Below, piece by piece: positions 16,798-24,716 of a DNA stretch of 64,000 nucleotides. A program made the translations under genes and the position numbers. This stretch comes from Candidatus Zixiibacteriota bacterium (lineage in GTDB: Bacteria; Zixibacteria; MSB-5A5; GN15; FEB-12): assembly GCA_040756055.1 (NCBI GenBank), contig JBFLZR010000007.1:93766-157765 (forward strand), given 5' to 3'. Each line of letters starts with the position of its first letter. Positions within the stretch are counted from its first letter, which is position 1. The notes below the pieces were generated by a model. The model did no database searches. It worked only from the letters and a program-made list of their open reading frames with translations, and had not been told where the DNA came from.

Positions 16798-17323
16798 ACT
16801 GAAGCCGTTTGAACTGCTTCTGGACCAGAAGACCCTAGCCCGCAGAATCGCGGAGCTTGGCAGAGAAATCACCGCGGCATACAAGGACAAGAATCTTGTC
16901 TTGCTCGGTGTGCTGAAAGGCTGCATCGTGTTTCTGGCCGATTTGATGCGTCATATCAAGTTGCCGCTCGAAATCGAGTTTGTATCGGCGGCATCGTATC
17001 GCAAGGGAGGAAAACAGGAAGACGATATCGTCTTCCGCGGACCGGCTCACATTCCGCTCAAGGGCCGCCATGTACTCATAGTCGAAGGCGTCGTTGATTC
17101 CGGACGGACAGTAACCACCCTGCTCAATAATGTCCGCAAGATGGAACCGGCTTCGATAGAGGTTGTTACACTAATTGACAAACCCGGTAGCCACCGGTTC
17201 AAGATGAACCTGGCCTACAAGGGCTTCTCGATAGGGAACGAGTTCGTGATAGGTTTCGGTTTGGACAACACGCAGAAATACCGCAACCTGCCGTTTGTCG
17301 GCAAAGTGATTGATACCAAGTAA
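16769..17323 (+). CDS. hpt: Hypoxanthine phosphoribosyltransferase
   Basis: This purine-salvage enzyme converts hypoxanthine or guanine plus PRPP to IMP or GMP. The TTG start at 16769 lies inside tilS with GGAAAGG about 10 bases upstream; no better start is available. The protein has 184 residues. The PRPP loop reads VLIVEGVVDSGRTV, where the family normally has Glu-Asp before the variable pair, so one conserved acid is a glycine here; the second Asp, the presumed general base, is kept. Other family motifs are present: LKGCIVFLADL, the SYRKGG flexible loop, LIDKPGSHR and GFGLDN. It lies between tilS and ftsH, as in many bacteria. Confidence 0.93.
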   Translation: MSALSDQNLELKPFELLLDQKTLARRIAELGREITAAYKDKNLVLLGVLKGCIVFLADLMRHIKLPLEIEFVSAASYRKGGKQEDDIVFRGPAHIPLKGRHVLIVEGVVDSGRTVTTLLNNVRKMEPASIEVVTLIDKPGSHRFKMNLAYKGFSIGNEFVIGFGLDNTQKYRNLPFVGKVIDTK

Positions 17324-17410
17324 TAAACGCGCTTTCAGGGAAATTTCGGTGAATACCAAACGGCTTCGCATGTATAATAATGGAAGCAACAACTAAGAGG
17401 CAAAAGACAC

Positions 17411-19360
17411 GTGGCTGATTTCGATAACAGACGACAACCCCGCAGAAGCAAAGACGACAACTCAAAAGAACCGGCCAATTGGCGTGGTCCCGGAAGGTCA
17501 CTGATTTTCTGGGCCGGCTTGATCCTGGTCATGATCATGCTCTACTATTATCTCGGCGGCGCTCAACAGGAAGCCCCCGAGATAACTTATTCCGAATTCA
17601 TAGACGAACTCGACCGGGGAAATATCTCCGAGGTTACCTTCGAGCAGAAGAAAATAGAAGGTACCCTCAGCGAGCCGCAACGGTTCGCTTCTGTCAGTTC
17701 TCCGGATGCGGTTACGAAGTTCAAAACTCGAATTCCTTTCGATGATTTTAACTATGAGCTGGTCAACCGGCTTCAACAGAAGGGCGTCAAAATTGTCGCC
17801 AAGGACGAAAGCCCGAACCTGCTTTTCTACATCTTCCAGGCGTCACCCTGGATAATCCTTATCTTAATCTGGCTGTTTTTCATCCGGCAGATGCAGGGCG
17901 GAGGCGGCCCGAGAGGTCTGTTCTCGTTCGGCAAGAGCAAGGCTAAACTTCTCAGCGAAGATCATCCGAAAGTCACTTTCAAAGATGTTGCCGGTGCGGA
18001 TGAAGCCAAGGAAGAACTGCAGGAAATCATCGAATTTCTCAAAGAACCCGGTAAATTCCAAAAACTCGGCGGTAAAATACCCAAAGGCGCTTTGCTTCTG
18101 GGGCCGCCCGGTACGGGGAAGACGCTTCTGGCCCGCGCGGTGGCGGGAGAAGCCGGCGTGCCCTTCTTCTCGATGTCCGGCTCCGATTTCGTGGAAATGT
18201 TCGTCGGTGTCGGCGCCAGTCGCGTGCGCGACCTGTTCGACCAGGGCAAAAAGAACGCCCCGTGTATCATTTTCATCGACGAGATCGATGCTGTCGGGCG
18301 ACATCGCGGTGCCGGTCTGGGGGGGGGACACGACGAGCGCGAACAAACTCTTAACCAGTTGCTGGTCGAGATGGATGGTTTTGAATCCAACGACGGCGTG
18401 ATCCTTATCGCGGCCACTAACCGTCCCGATGTTCTCGATCCGGCCCTCTTAAGACCCGGCCGCTTCGACCGCCAGATTGTTGTACCTACGCCCGATGTTA
18501 AGGGCAGGGAAGGTATCCTTTCGGTCCACGTGCGAAAAATCAAGCTGGCTGGTGATGTTGACCTTCCGATTCTCGCCAGAGGCACCCCGGGAATGTCCGG
18601 CGCCGACCTGGCCAACATGGTCAACGAAGCGGCGCTGCTGGCCGCGCGCAAGGATCGCGATGCCGTTACGATGGATGACTTCGAGGAGGCCAAAGACAAA
18701 GTCATGATGGGCTCCGCCAGAAAATCGCTCGTTATCAGTAACGAAGAAAAAAGGATTATCGCCTATCACGAGGCAGGGCACACTCTGGTCGCCAAGTTTC
18801 TGCCCAAGGCGGACCCGATTCACAAAGTCACGATTATCCCGCGCGGTATGGCCCTGGGTGTCACACAGTCACTGCCGGTTGACGAGCGCCATACTCACTC
18901 CAAGGATTATCTCGAGACGACGCTCGCTGTTCTGATGGGTGGACGGGTAGCCGAATTGGTGGTATTCGACCAACTCGACACCGGCGCCGGAAACGATCTC
19001 GAACGAGCCACCAAACTGGCTCGCAAGATGGTTTGCAACTGGGGTATGTCAGCAAAAATCGGACCGGTGACATTCGGCAAAACCGAAGAACATATCTTTT
19101 TGGGGCGTGAAATCCAGCAACACAAGGACTACTCGGAAGCAACCGCTGTGGTTATTGACGACGAAGTCCGGGCTTTCATCGATAAAGCCGAGAAGACAGC
19201 CAAGGGAATCGTCTCCAAGAACATTGACAGCCTGCATAACTTGGCCAAAGCCCTGCTCGAGAGAGAAATTATCGACAGCCGCGAAGTCGATGAAATTATC
19301 GGTAACGTGTCCGGCGATGTCGAACCGAGCAAGCATCCCGCGCCCACTCCGGACCGCTGA
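17411..19360 (+). CDS. ftsH: ATP-dependent zinc metalloprotease FtsH
   Basis: FtsH is a membrane-anchored AAA+ protease that degrades unassembled membrane proteins and selected cytosolic regulators. The GTG start at 17411 follows AAGAGG. The 649-residue protein shows two N-terminal membrane spans (about 35-53 and 139-158) around a periplasmic segment, Walker A GPPGTGKT, Walker [13 protein letters not shown], the second region of homology [20 protein letters not shown], and the zinc site HEAGH with its downstream Asp in [18 protein letters not shown] hexamer at 17373-17378 may give it an extra promoter in addition to read-through from hpt. A run of nine G residues (about 18319-18327) encodes the glycine-rich stretch before HDER; the frame is intact. 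Confidence 0.98.
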   Translation: MADFDNRRQPRRSKDDNSKEPANWRGPGRSLIFWAGLILVMIMLYYYLGGAQQEAPEITYSEFIDELDRGNISEVTFEQKKIEGTLSEPQRFASVSSPDAVTKFKTRIPFDDFNYELVNRLQQKGVKIVAKDESPNLLFYIFQASPWIILILIWLFFIRQMQGGGGPRGLFSFGKSKAKLLSEDHPKVTFKDVAGADEAKEELQEIIEFLKEPGKFQKLGGKIPKGALLLGPPGTGKTLLARAVAGEAGVPFFSMSGSDFVEMFVGVGASRVRDLFDQGKKNAPCIIFIDEIDAVGRHRGAGLGGGHDEREQTLNQLLVEMDGFESNDGVILIAATNRPDVLDPALLRPGRFDRQIVVPTPDVKGREGILSVHVRKIKLAGDVDLPILARGTPGMSGADLANMVNEAALLAARKDRDAVTMDDFEEAKDKVMMGSARKSLVISNEEKRIIAYHEAGHTLVAKFLPKADPIHKVTIIPRGMALGVTQSLPVDERHTHSKDYLETTLAVLMGGRVAELVVFDQLDTGAGNDLERATKLARKMVCNWGMSAKIGPVTFGKTEEHIFLGREIQQHKDYSEATAVVIDDEVRAFIDKAEKTAKGIVSKNIDSLHNLAKALLEREIIDSREVDEIIGNVSGDVEPSKHPAPTPDR

Positions 19361-19390
19361 GACTGCCGGCATAACACCGACTGGAAAATT

Positions 19391-19428
19391 AAGCCCCTCG
19401 ATTGTGATCATCGAGGGGCTTTGCTTTT
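19391..19428 (+). terminator. Terminator shared by ftsH and the convergent SBBP gene
   Basis: AGCCCCTCGA (19392-19401) pairs with TCGAGGGGCT (19411-19420) and is followed by TTGCTTTT; on the minus strand the stem is followed by TTAATTTTCC. It can serve both convergent genes. Confidence 0.88.
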
Positions 19429-19470
19429 ACGGCGGCAGAACACGCTGGGCGACTTCCTCAGCCGATACTT

Positions 19471-21813
19471 TTATTGACAGGCCACCGGAGGAGGTCCGAG
19501 TTTCCAGATATACTCGATCAGGTATACCAAATCCTGTGGATCGACCTCACCGTCACCATTTACGTCGGCTTCCTCTTCACACTCGGGTGCGCTGCCCTGT
19601 TTGTAAAGCCAATTGACAAAATAAAGTACATCCATAACATCGATATAATCGTGCGTGTCGTAGTCGGCATTGCCTGATCTTCCGTCGCAGCACCCGAAGT
19701 CAATCACCGTCAGATAAGCGTCACGGCTGCCAAGAAGTTCACCCTGGAGCGGGTCGGCCAGGGGAAAGTCTTCCGACACAGTGTAACCGGCGAAATAGGC
19801 CCGGCGCAAATCGTCAACAACAACCGACCAGCCTCCTTCCGCCCTGTGGCCGCCAAGATATGAACTGAACCCCAACTCGTTGCCCAGCGCGTCTATCTTT
19901 CCGATGAAAGCGTCCGCGGTGTCCGCGTTCATGAAATCATCCAATGGATCAACCATCGGGAAATCGAGCGAATAGGTGTATCCGGTCAGAAACATGTTGC
20001 CGTAGCGGTCTGTCCAGATGGCCTCTCCGTAGTCATCATCGGAGCCGCCGTAGAATGTGCTGAGAAGAAGGTTGGTACCCGACGCTGAAAACCGGGCGGC
20101 AAACGCATCGGCCCCGATGAAAGCGCCACCCATGTGATAAGGCTGAAATCCATTTACTATGGGCAGGTCGGGCGAGGCCGTGCCTCCCACTACGGAAAGC
20201 TGACCGCGCTCATCGACGAAAGCGCCCGTTATCCAGTCCGTGTGACAGCCTCCGAAGAACGTGCTGTAAACGAGAGCGTCGCCATCGGCGGAAAGCTTGG
20301 TAACAAAACCATCCACCGTTCCGCAAAAGGTGGAGTCATAAGCGTTAGCCAGACGAAAATCTTCCGAGTAAGTCTTGCCGGCGGTATAAACACATCCCTG
20401 AAGATCGACTACACAGACGTTACACTCGTCATCCTGGCCGCCGCCGAGATAAGTCGAGTATATCAGGCCGGTGCCATCAAGACTGAATTTGGATACCGTT
20501 ACATCTTTAAGGCCCGTTCCAAACCACGGGAAAATGGGGTTGACGGTCGGAAAATCGCGCGAATAAGTCGACACCGCAACATACAGATGGCCGGCCGTAT
20601 CCACAGCCGGAATGCCCTTCGCCTCGTCATCGGAACCGCCGAGATACGTACTGAACAGGATCTCGTTCCCAAGGGGACTCAACTTTACGACGAATACATC
20701 GCTCCAACCGCCAAGCGTGTTATCCAACGCATTGACGGTGGGGACGTCATCAGACATCGTGTGCGCTGCTATATACGCACATCCGTCTTTGTCCACGGTG
20801 AGACGGCTTATGTCGTCCTGCTCACTGCCTCCGAGATAAGTGGCGAACTCAATGACATTCGTCTCGGGACGCATCTTTATGACGAACAGATCCCAGTCGA
20901 GAATGGACGGGGTCTTGTCCTGCGCCGGATTGACAATCGGAAAATCAACCGAATTGGTGTACCCCACCAGGTAGACAGCGCCACTGGAGTCTATCTGCAC
21001 GCCGCGGCAGTATTCACTCGAGGTACCACCGATGTAAGTGCTATAAGTCAAAACCGGGTCGATAATCAACGGCAACGAGCGATCATAACCCCCATCAAGC
21101 GAAAAACCGAAACTCAGAGGCGATATCTGACGGTAAGAACCAACCACCTCCACGCGGCCGGTAGATGTCTCCTGGTACACGTACGGACAACGCTCCGTAA
21201 CCGTACCCCAACCAGTCTCCACCACCAACTCTCCCGAACCGTTCACATATATCCCATCGGCCCCCTCGTAACGAACCTCGATTACCGACGGATCCGCCCC
21301 GGCAGATACAATGAAATCATACTCCAGATACTCACCGTTGCCAAAATACCTCAAGTCTATTCCCGGATATAAACCCCGGTAGACAATCGACTCGAAGTTG
21401 GCTACATTGGTCCGCCATCGAGAAGGATCATTACCCAAGAAATAATTCGACCGATAATCGAGCTTGCCCTGACCGACTACCTCGGGGTTACCCCGGGCGC
21501 CGACAAAAGCAGCTTTTACCAGCATGACCTCGGTCGGTGAGGGACCCTGCCGGTCACGTCTGAGAGGTGATTCCCGGTCGGTCAGCTCCCGGCTAAACTG
21601 ATAATAAGCACCGTCTCGGCCAAACCACATCGTGGCGGCCCCGGCGCTCGCTCTGAAAAGGATATTATCCTCCCATTGACCGGCGTTCTCTGTGAAGGAC
21701 ATGGGAGCAGTCGCGCTCAGACCGCTCAGTGAAGCGAACGCGTTGTAATCGGCGGTACCTATTGCGAGGGTGAGTATCAATACCAGTCCGATGGCGGTTG
21801 ATTTTGCTGGCAT
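19471..21813 (-). CDS. Secreted SBBP beta-propeller protein with C-terminal dockerin (paralogue A)
   Basis: The 780-residue protein has a signal peptide (about 1-27), a GGAGG ribosome-binding site before the ATG, and an N-terminal domain (about 36-260) beginning SFTENAGQWEDNILFR and ending LIIDPVLTYSTYIGG. This layout is typical of proteins with SBBP (seven-bladed beta-propeller) repeats. Residues about 260-690 are SBBP repeats of about 50-60 residues (STYLGGSDDEA, TYSRDFPTVNP). Just before the end is a FGCC pair, then a dockerin with loops NADYDTHDYID and DVNGDGEVDPQD, a Cys in the linker (PECEEEAD) and a Cys next to the C-terminus. It is probably secreted and may form a propeller; ligand unknown. 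The 5' part is nearly identical to that of paralogue B. Confidence 0.92.
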   Translation of the reverse strand: MPAKSTAIGLVLILTLAIGTADYNAFASLSGLSATAPMSFTENAGQWEDNILFRASAGAATMWFGRDGAYYQFSRELTDRESPLRRDRQGPSPTEVMLVKAAFVGARGNPEVVGQGKLDYRSNYFLGNDPSRWRTNVANFESIVYRGLYPGIDLRYFGNGEYLEYDFIVSAGADPSVIEVRYEGADGIYVNGSGELVVETGWGTVTERCPYVYQETSTGRVEVVGSYRQISPLSFGFSLDGGYDRSLPLIIDPVLTYSTYIGGTSSEYCRGVQIDSSGAVYLVGYTNSVDFPIVNPAQDKTPSILDWDLFVIKMRPETNVIEFATYLGGSEQDDISRLTVDKDGCAYIAAHTMSDDVPTVNALDNTLGGWSDVFVVKLSPLGNEILFSTYLGGSDDEAKGIPAVDTAGHLYVAVSTYSRDFPTVNPIFPWFGTGLKDVTVSKFSLDGTGLIYSTYLGGGQDDECNVCVVDLQGCVYTAGKTYSEDFRLANAYDSTFCGTVDGFVTKLSADGDALVYSTFFGGCHTDWITGAFVDERGQLSVVGGTASPDLPIVNGFQPYHMGGAFIGADAFAARFSASGTNLLLSTFYGGSDDDYGEAIWTDRYGNMFLTGYTYSLDFPMVDPLDDFMNADTADAFIGKIDALGNELGFSSYLGGHRAEGGWSVVVDDLRRAYFAGYTVSEDFPLADPLQGELLGSRDAYLTVIDFGCCDGRSGNADYDTHDYIDVMDVLYFVNWLYKQGSAPECEEEADVNGDGEVDPQDLVYLIEYIWKLGPPPVACQ
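21046..21714 (-). repeat. 669-bp near-identical tract, copy in paralogue A
   Basis: This tract matches 23695-24363 at a constant offset of 2649 bp. By eye I find one difference (21117 G versus 23766 T, Leu versus Met). It covers most of the N-terminal domain and stops at the signal-peptide junction and at the first SBBP repeat, where the two genes become clearly divergent. Confidence 0.9.
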
Positions 21814-22128
21814 ATTCTTTTGGCCTCCAGGCTGCGTCGAATTGTACTCCGCTGACTTATTATAAAAGACAGATTATCCTGACGTTCTAAAGATGTCTGG
21901 TGAGGGGGTAATTCAATCTGTCAGGTGCGCGGCACAACGGCAGACAACTGAACAGGCCTGGCGCCATCCGTCCGGAGGAGGTGGAAACCCCGGAAAAGCC
22001 GGTACGCCCGGAGTCCGCTCAAAGCAGACCCCTTAATTGAATTCAGACACCTTCTCGATACTTAAACTCGAGAAGAGTTTTATGACAAAACACAGGTTTG
22101 TTAACTGTCCTGTGCCTGATATCGTTGA
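21814..22128 (-). other. Intergenic region between SBBP paralogues B and A
   Basis: Read on the minus strand it holds a probable terminator of paralogue B (22085-22114), then about 200 bp with no recognised feature, then a TATAAT hexamer at 21859-21864 without a convincing -35 box, and the GGAGG ribosome-binding site of paralogue A. A short inverted repeat AAACTC/GAGTTT lies at 22064-22080. No gene is seen. Confidence 0.5.
22085..22114 (-). terminator. Probable terminator of SBBP paralogue B
   Basis: On the minus strand CACAGG and CCTGTG (22109-22114 and 22091-22096) form a hairpin followed by TTTTGTC. The stem is only 6 bp, so efficiency is uncertain. Confidence 0.5.
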
Positions 22129-24465
22129 CTAATAACATCCGGACGGCGCCGGACCTCCCTGCCAGATAAATGCTATGAGATACACCAGATCCTGTGGATC
22201 GAGCTGGCCATCTCCGTTTGCGTCAGCCTCCATCAGACAACCTGGCGCCGGGCCCTGCTTGTAGAGCCAACTGACAAAATACAGCACATCCATCGCGTCC
22301 ACGTAATCGCCGGGGTCGTAATCGACATTGCCGACAATTCCCTCACAGCAGCCAAAGTCAATCATGCTGACGAAACCGTCGCGAGTCCCGAGCCGGTAAG
22401 GCTGTACCGGATCGACAATCGGGAAATTGGTCGATGTCGTGTATCCGGTGACATAGACCGACCGCAAATCGCTGATAACTACCGTCCGAGCCACATCGGC
22501 GGCGGAACCACCGAGATACGTGCTGAATTTGAGCTCGGAACCATCAGCTCCTACTCGCGCCACAAAGGCATCCGGTGTACCGACCATAGCAGCGAACAGA
22601 GGATCGACAAGAGGGAAATCAAATGAGTACGTGTAACCGGTCAGGTATACATCGTTGTACCTCCCCACACACATCCCCTCGCCGAAATCATCGTCGGTCC
22701 CACCCATGAAGGTGCTGTATAACAGGCTGCCGGCCGTCGGAGAAAACTTGCTGAGAAAAATATCATAGCCGAGATAGCCGCCGCCGGAGTGCACTGGCTG
22801 AAAACCGCCGACTATCGGCAGGTCGGTCGATGCCGTACCGCCGGCTACATAGATATTGCCGCTCCGGTCCAGGTCGAGAGCCGTGCAGAGCTCGCTGGAG
22901 GTACCACCGAAGTAGGTGCTGAAATCCAACACATTCCCGGAGCTGCCCAGCCTGGCTATAAAGCCATCTGTCGCACCGTCAAGAATAGCATCATAAGCAT
23001 TGACTACCGGAAAATCTTTAGAGTACGTATAGCCGGTTAAATAGACTCGTCCCACACTATCAACGTGTAACCCGCGACCTTCCTCATCCTGGGTGCCGCC
23101 CAGGTATGTGCTGTACAACAGCTGATTTCCCGCGGATGTAAATTTAGTCACAGTCAGATCTTTTGACCCCTGGCCGGGCGATGCCTGATATGGATTCAAA
23201 AGCGGGAAATCCGACGAGTAGGTGGTGGTTGTCACATAGGCGTTGAAATTCTTATCTACAAAGATGCCGGTCCCAAAATCATCATCGGAACCACCAAGAA
23301 AAGTGCTGTATACGAGTTGGTCGCCGGCCGCGCTTATCTTCGTCAGGAGGGCGTCACTGGTGCCTCCAAGAGTGTTGTCATACGCGTTGACGAGAGGAAA
23401 GTCGCTCCCAAAGGTTCTGGCGACTATGTACGCGCACCCGTCTTCATCGATATCCATGCGGGGATTCTCTTCGCGGGCGATACTGCCCAGATATGTGCTG
23501 TAAACATACTGCCCGGTCTCGAAATTGATTTTGGATACCGTAATGTCCCAGTCCCCCGCCAGCGTGTTTTGCAGGGCGTTGACAACCGGATAGTCCGCCG
23601 AGTTGGTGACTCCCACTGTATACACGAAGCCTTCATCGTCTATCTGCACGCCCCAGCCATATTCACTCGCCCAACCCCCGATGTAAGTGCTGTGAGTCAA
23701 AACCGGGTCGATAATCAACGGCAACGAGCGATCATAACCCCCATCAAGCGAAAAACCGAAACTCATAGGCGATATCTGACGGTAAGAACCAACCACCTCC
23801 ACGCGGCCGGTAGATGTCTCCTGGTACACGTACGGACAACGCTCCGTAACCGTACCCCAACCAGTCTCCACCACCAACTCTCCCGAACCGTTCACATATA
23901 TCCCATCGGCCCCCTCGTAACGAACCTCGATTACCGACGGATCCGCCCCGGCAGATACAATGAAATCATACTCCAGATACTCACCGTTGCCAAAATACCT
24001 CAAGTCTATTCCCGGATATAAACCCCGGTAGACAATCGACTCGAAGTTGGCTACATTGGTCCGCCATCGAGAAGGATCATTACCCAAGAAATAATTCGAC
24101 CGATAATCGAGCTTGCCCTGACCGACTACCTCGGGGTTACCCCGGGCGCCGACAAAAGCAGCTTTTACCAGCATGACCTCGGTCGGTGAGGGACCCTGCC
24201 GGTCACGTCTGAGAGGTGATTCCCGGTCGGTCAGCTCCCGGCTAAACTGATAATAAGCACCGTCTCGGCCAAACCACATCGTGGCGGCCCCGGCGCTCGC
24301 TCTGAAAAGGATATTATCCTCCCATTGACCGGCGTTCTCTGTGAAGGACATGGGAGCAGTCGCTGACTTAGCGAAAGCAGCCTCGTTGTGACCAAAACTG
24401 AAAAGAAAGATGAGGGCAGTTAAGGTTGTGGCGAAGGCGCTGGCGGTTGCGCGGCTACCTAACAT
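22129..24465 (-). CDS. Secreted SBBP beta-propeller protein with C-terminal dockerin (paralogue B)
   Basis: The frame is open upstream to 24729, but I place the start at the ATG at 24465. It follows CCGGAGGTTT, opens a signal peptide (MLGSRATASAFATTLTALIF), and lies downstream of a good promoter at 24531-24558 that would otherwise be inside the gene. The 778-residue protein has the same layout as its neighbours: N-terminal SFTENAGQWE domain, about eight SBBP repeats (STYLGGTQDEEG, TYSKDFPVVNAYD), then FGCC and a dockerin (loops NVDYDPGDYVD and DANGDGQLDPQD) with a linker Cys (PGCLMEAD) and a Cys next to the C-terminus. Its first 250 residues are virtually identical to paralogue A, while the repeats have diverged. 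Confidence 0.9.
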   Translation of the reverse strand: MLGSRATASAFATTLTALIFLFSFGHNEAAFAKSATAPMSFTENAGQWEDNILFRASAGAATMWFGRDGAYYQFSRELTDRESPLRRDRQGPSPTEVMLVKAAFVGARGNPEVVGQGKLDYRSNYFLGNDPSRWRTNVANFESIVYRGLYPGIDLRYFGNGEYLEYDFIVSAGADPSVIEVRYEGADGIYVNGSGELVVETGWGTVTERCPYVYQETSTGRVEVVGSYRQISPMSFGFSLDGGYDRSLPLIIDPVLTHSTYIGGWASEYGWGVQIDDEGFVYTVGVTNSADYPVVNALQNTLAGDWDITVSKINFETGQYVYSTYLGSIAREENPRMDIDEDGCAYIVARTFGSDFPLVNAYDNTLGGTSDALLTKISAAGDQLVYSTFLGGSDDDFGTGIFVDKNFNAYVTTTTYSSDFPLLNPYQASPGQGSKDLTVTKFTSAGNQLLYSTYLGGTQDEEGRGLHVDSVGRVYLTGYTYSKDFPVVNAYDAILDGATDGFIARLGSSGNVLDFSTYFGGTSSELCTALDLDRSGNIYVAGGTASTDLPIVGGFQPVHSGGGYLGYDIFLSKFSPTAGSLLYSTFMGGTDDDFGEGMCVGRYNDVYLTGYTYSFDFPLVDPLFAAMVGTPDAFVARVGADGSELKFSTYLGGSAADVARTVVISDLRSVYVTGYTTSTNFPIVDPVQPYRLGTRDGFVSMIDFGCCEGIVGNVDYDPGDYVDAMDVLYFVSWLYKQGPAPGCLMEADANGDGQLDPQDLVYLIAFIWQGGPAPSGCY
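23695..24363 (-). repeat. 669-bp near-identical tract, copy in paralogue B
   Basis: Partner of 21046-21714. The sharp ends inside both genes, with divergent signal peptides and propeller repeats on either side, point to gene conversion rather than to a whole-gene duplication. Confidence 0.9.
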
Positions 24466-24530
24466 GTAAAGAAACCTCCGGACGGAGTGCGTCTGATTAA
24501 GTATTTCGGGTATGTAAAAGGTTATGTATA

Positions 24531-24558
24531 AATATATGAATATACTGTGAAAAGTCAA
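24531..24558 (-). promoter_or_regulatory. Sigma70-like promoter of SBBP paralogue B
   Basis: On the minus strand TTGACT (24558-24553), a 16-bp spacer and TATATT (24536-24531). It supports the start at 24465. Confidence 0.7.
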
Positions 24559-24716
24559 CCTGATTCGCCGTGAGTGCACGTACCTCAGCAGCATCCTGCA
24601 AGTTGCCGTCAGACCATGGCTGGTCTTACGTAAATCGCTATTGGGCAACAGCATATGCGGCTTGCCCCTCATGGGCCCAACCCCCTTTCTTATTGCCTGT
24701 CGGAAGCTTGTTTGTC

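Noticed and set aside
20134-21372. 412-codon open frame on the plus strand
   Set aside because: Antisense shadow of the SBBP gene; the same shadow appears at 23317-24021 because of the shared tract.
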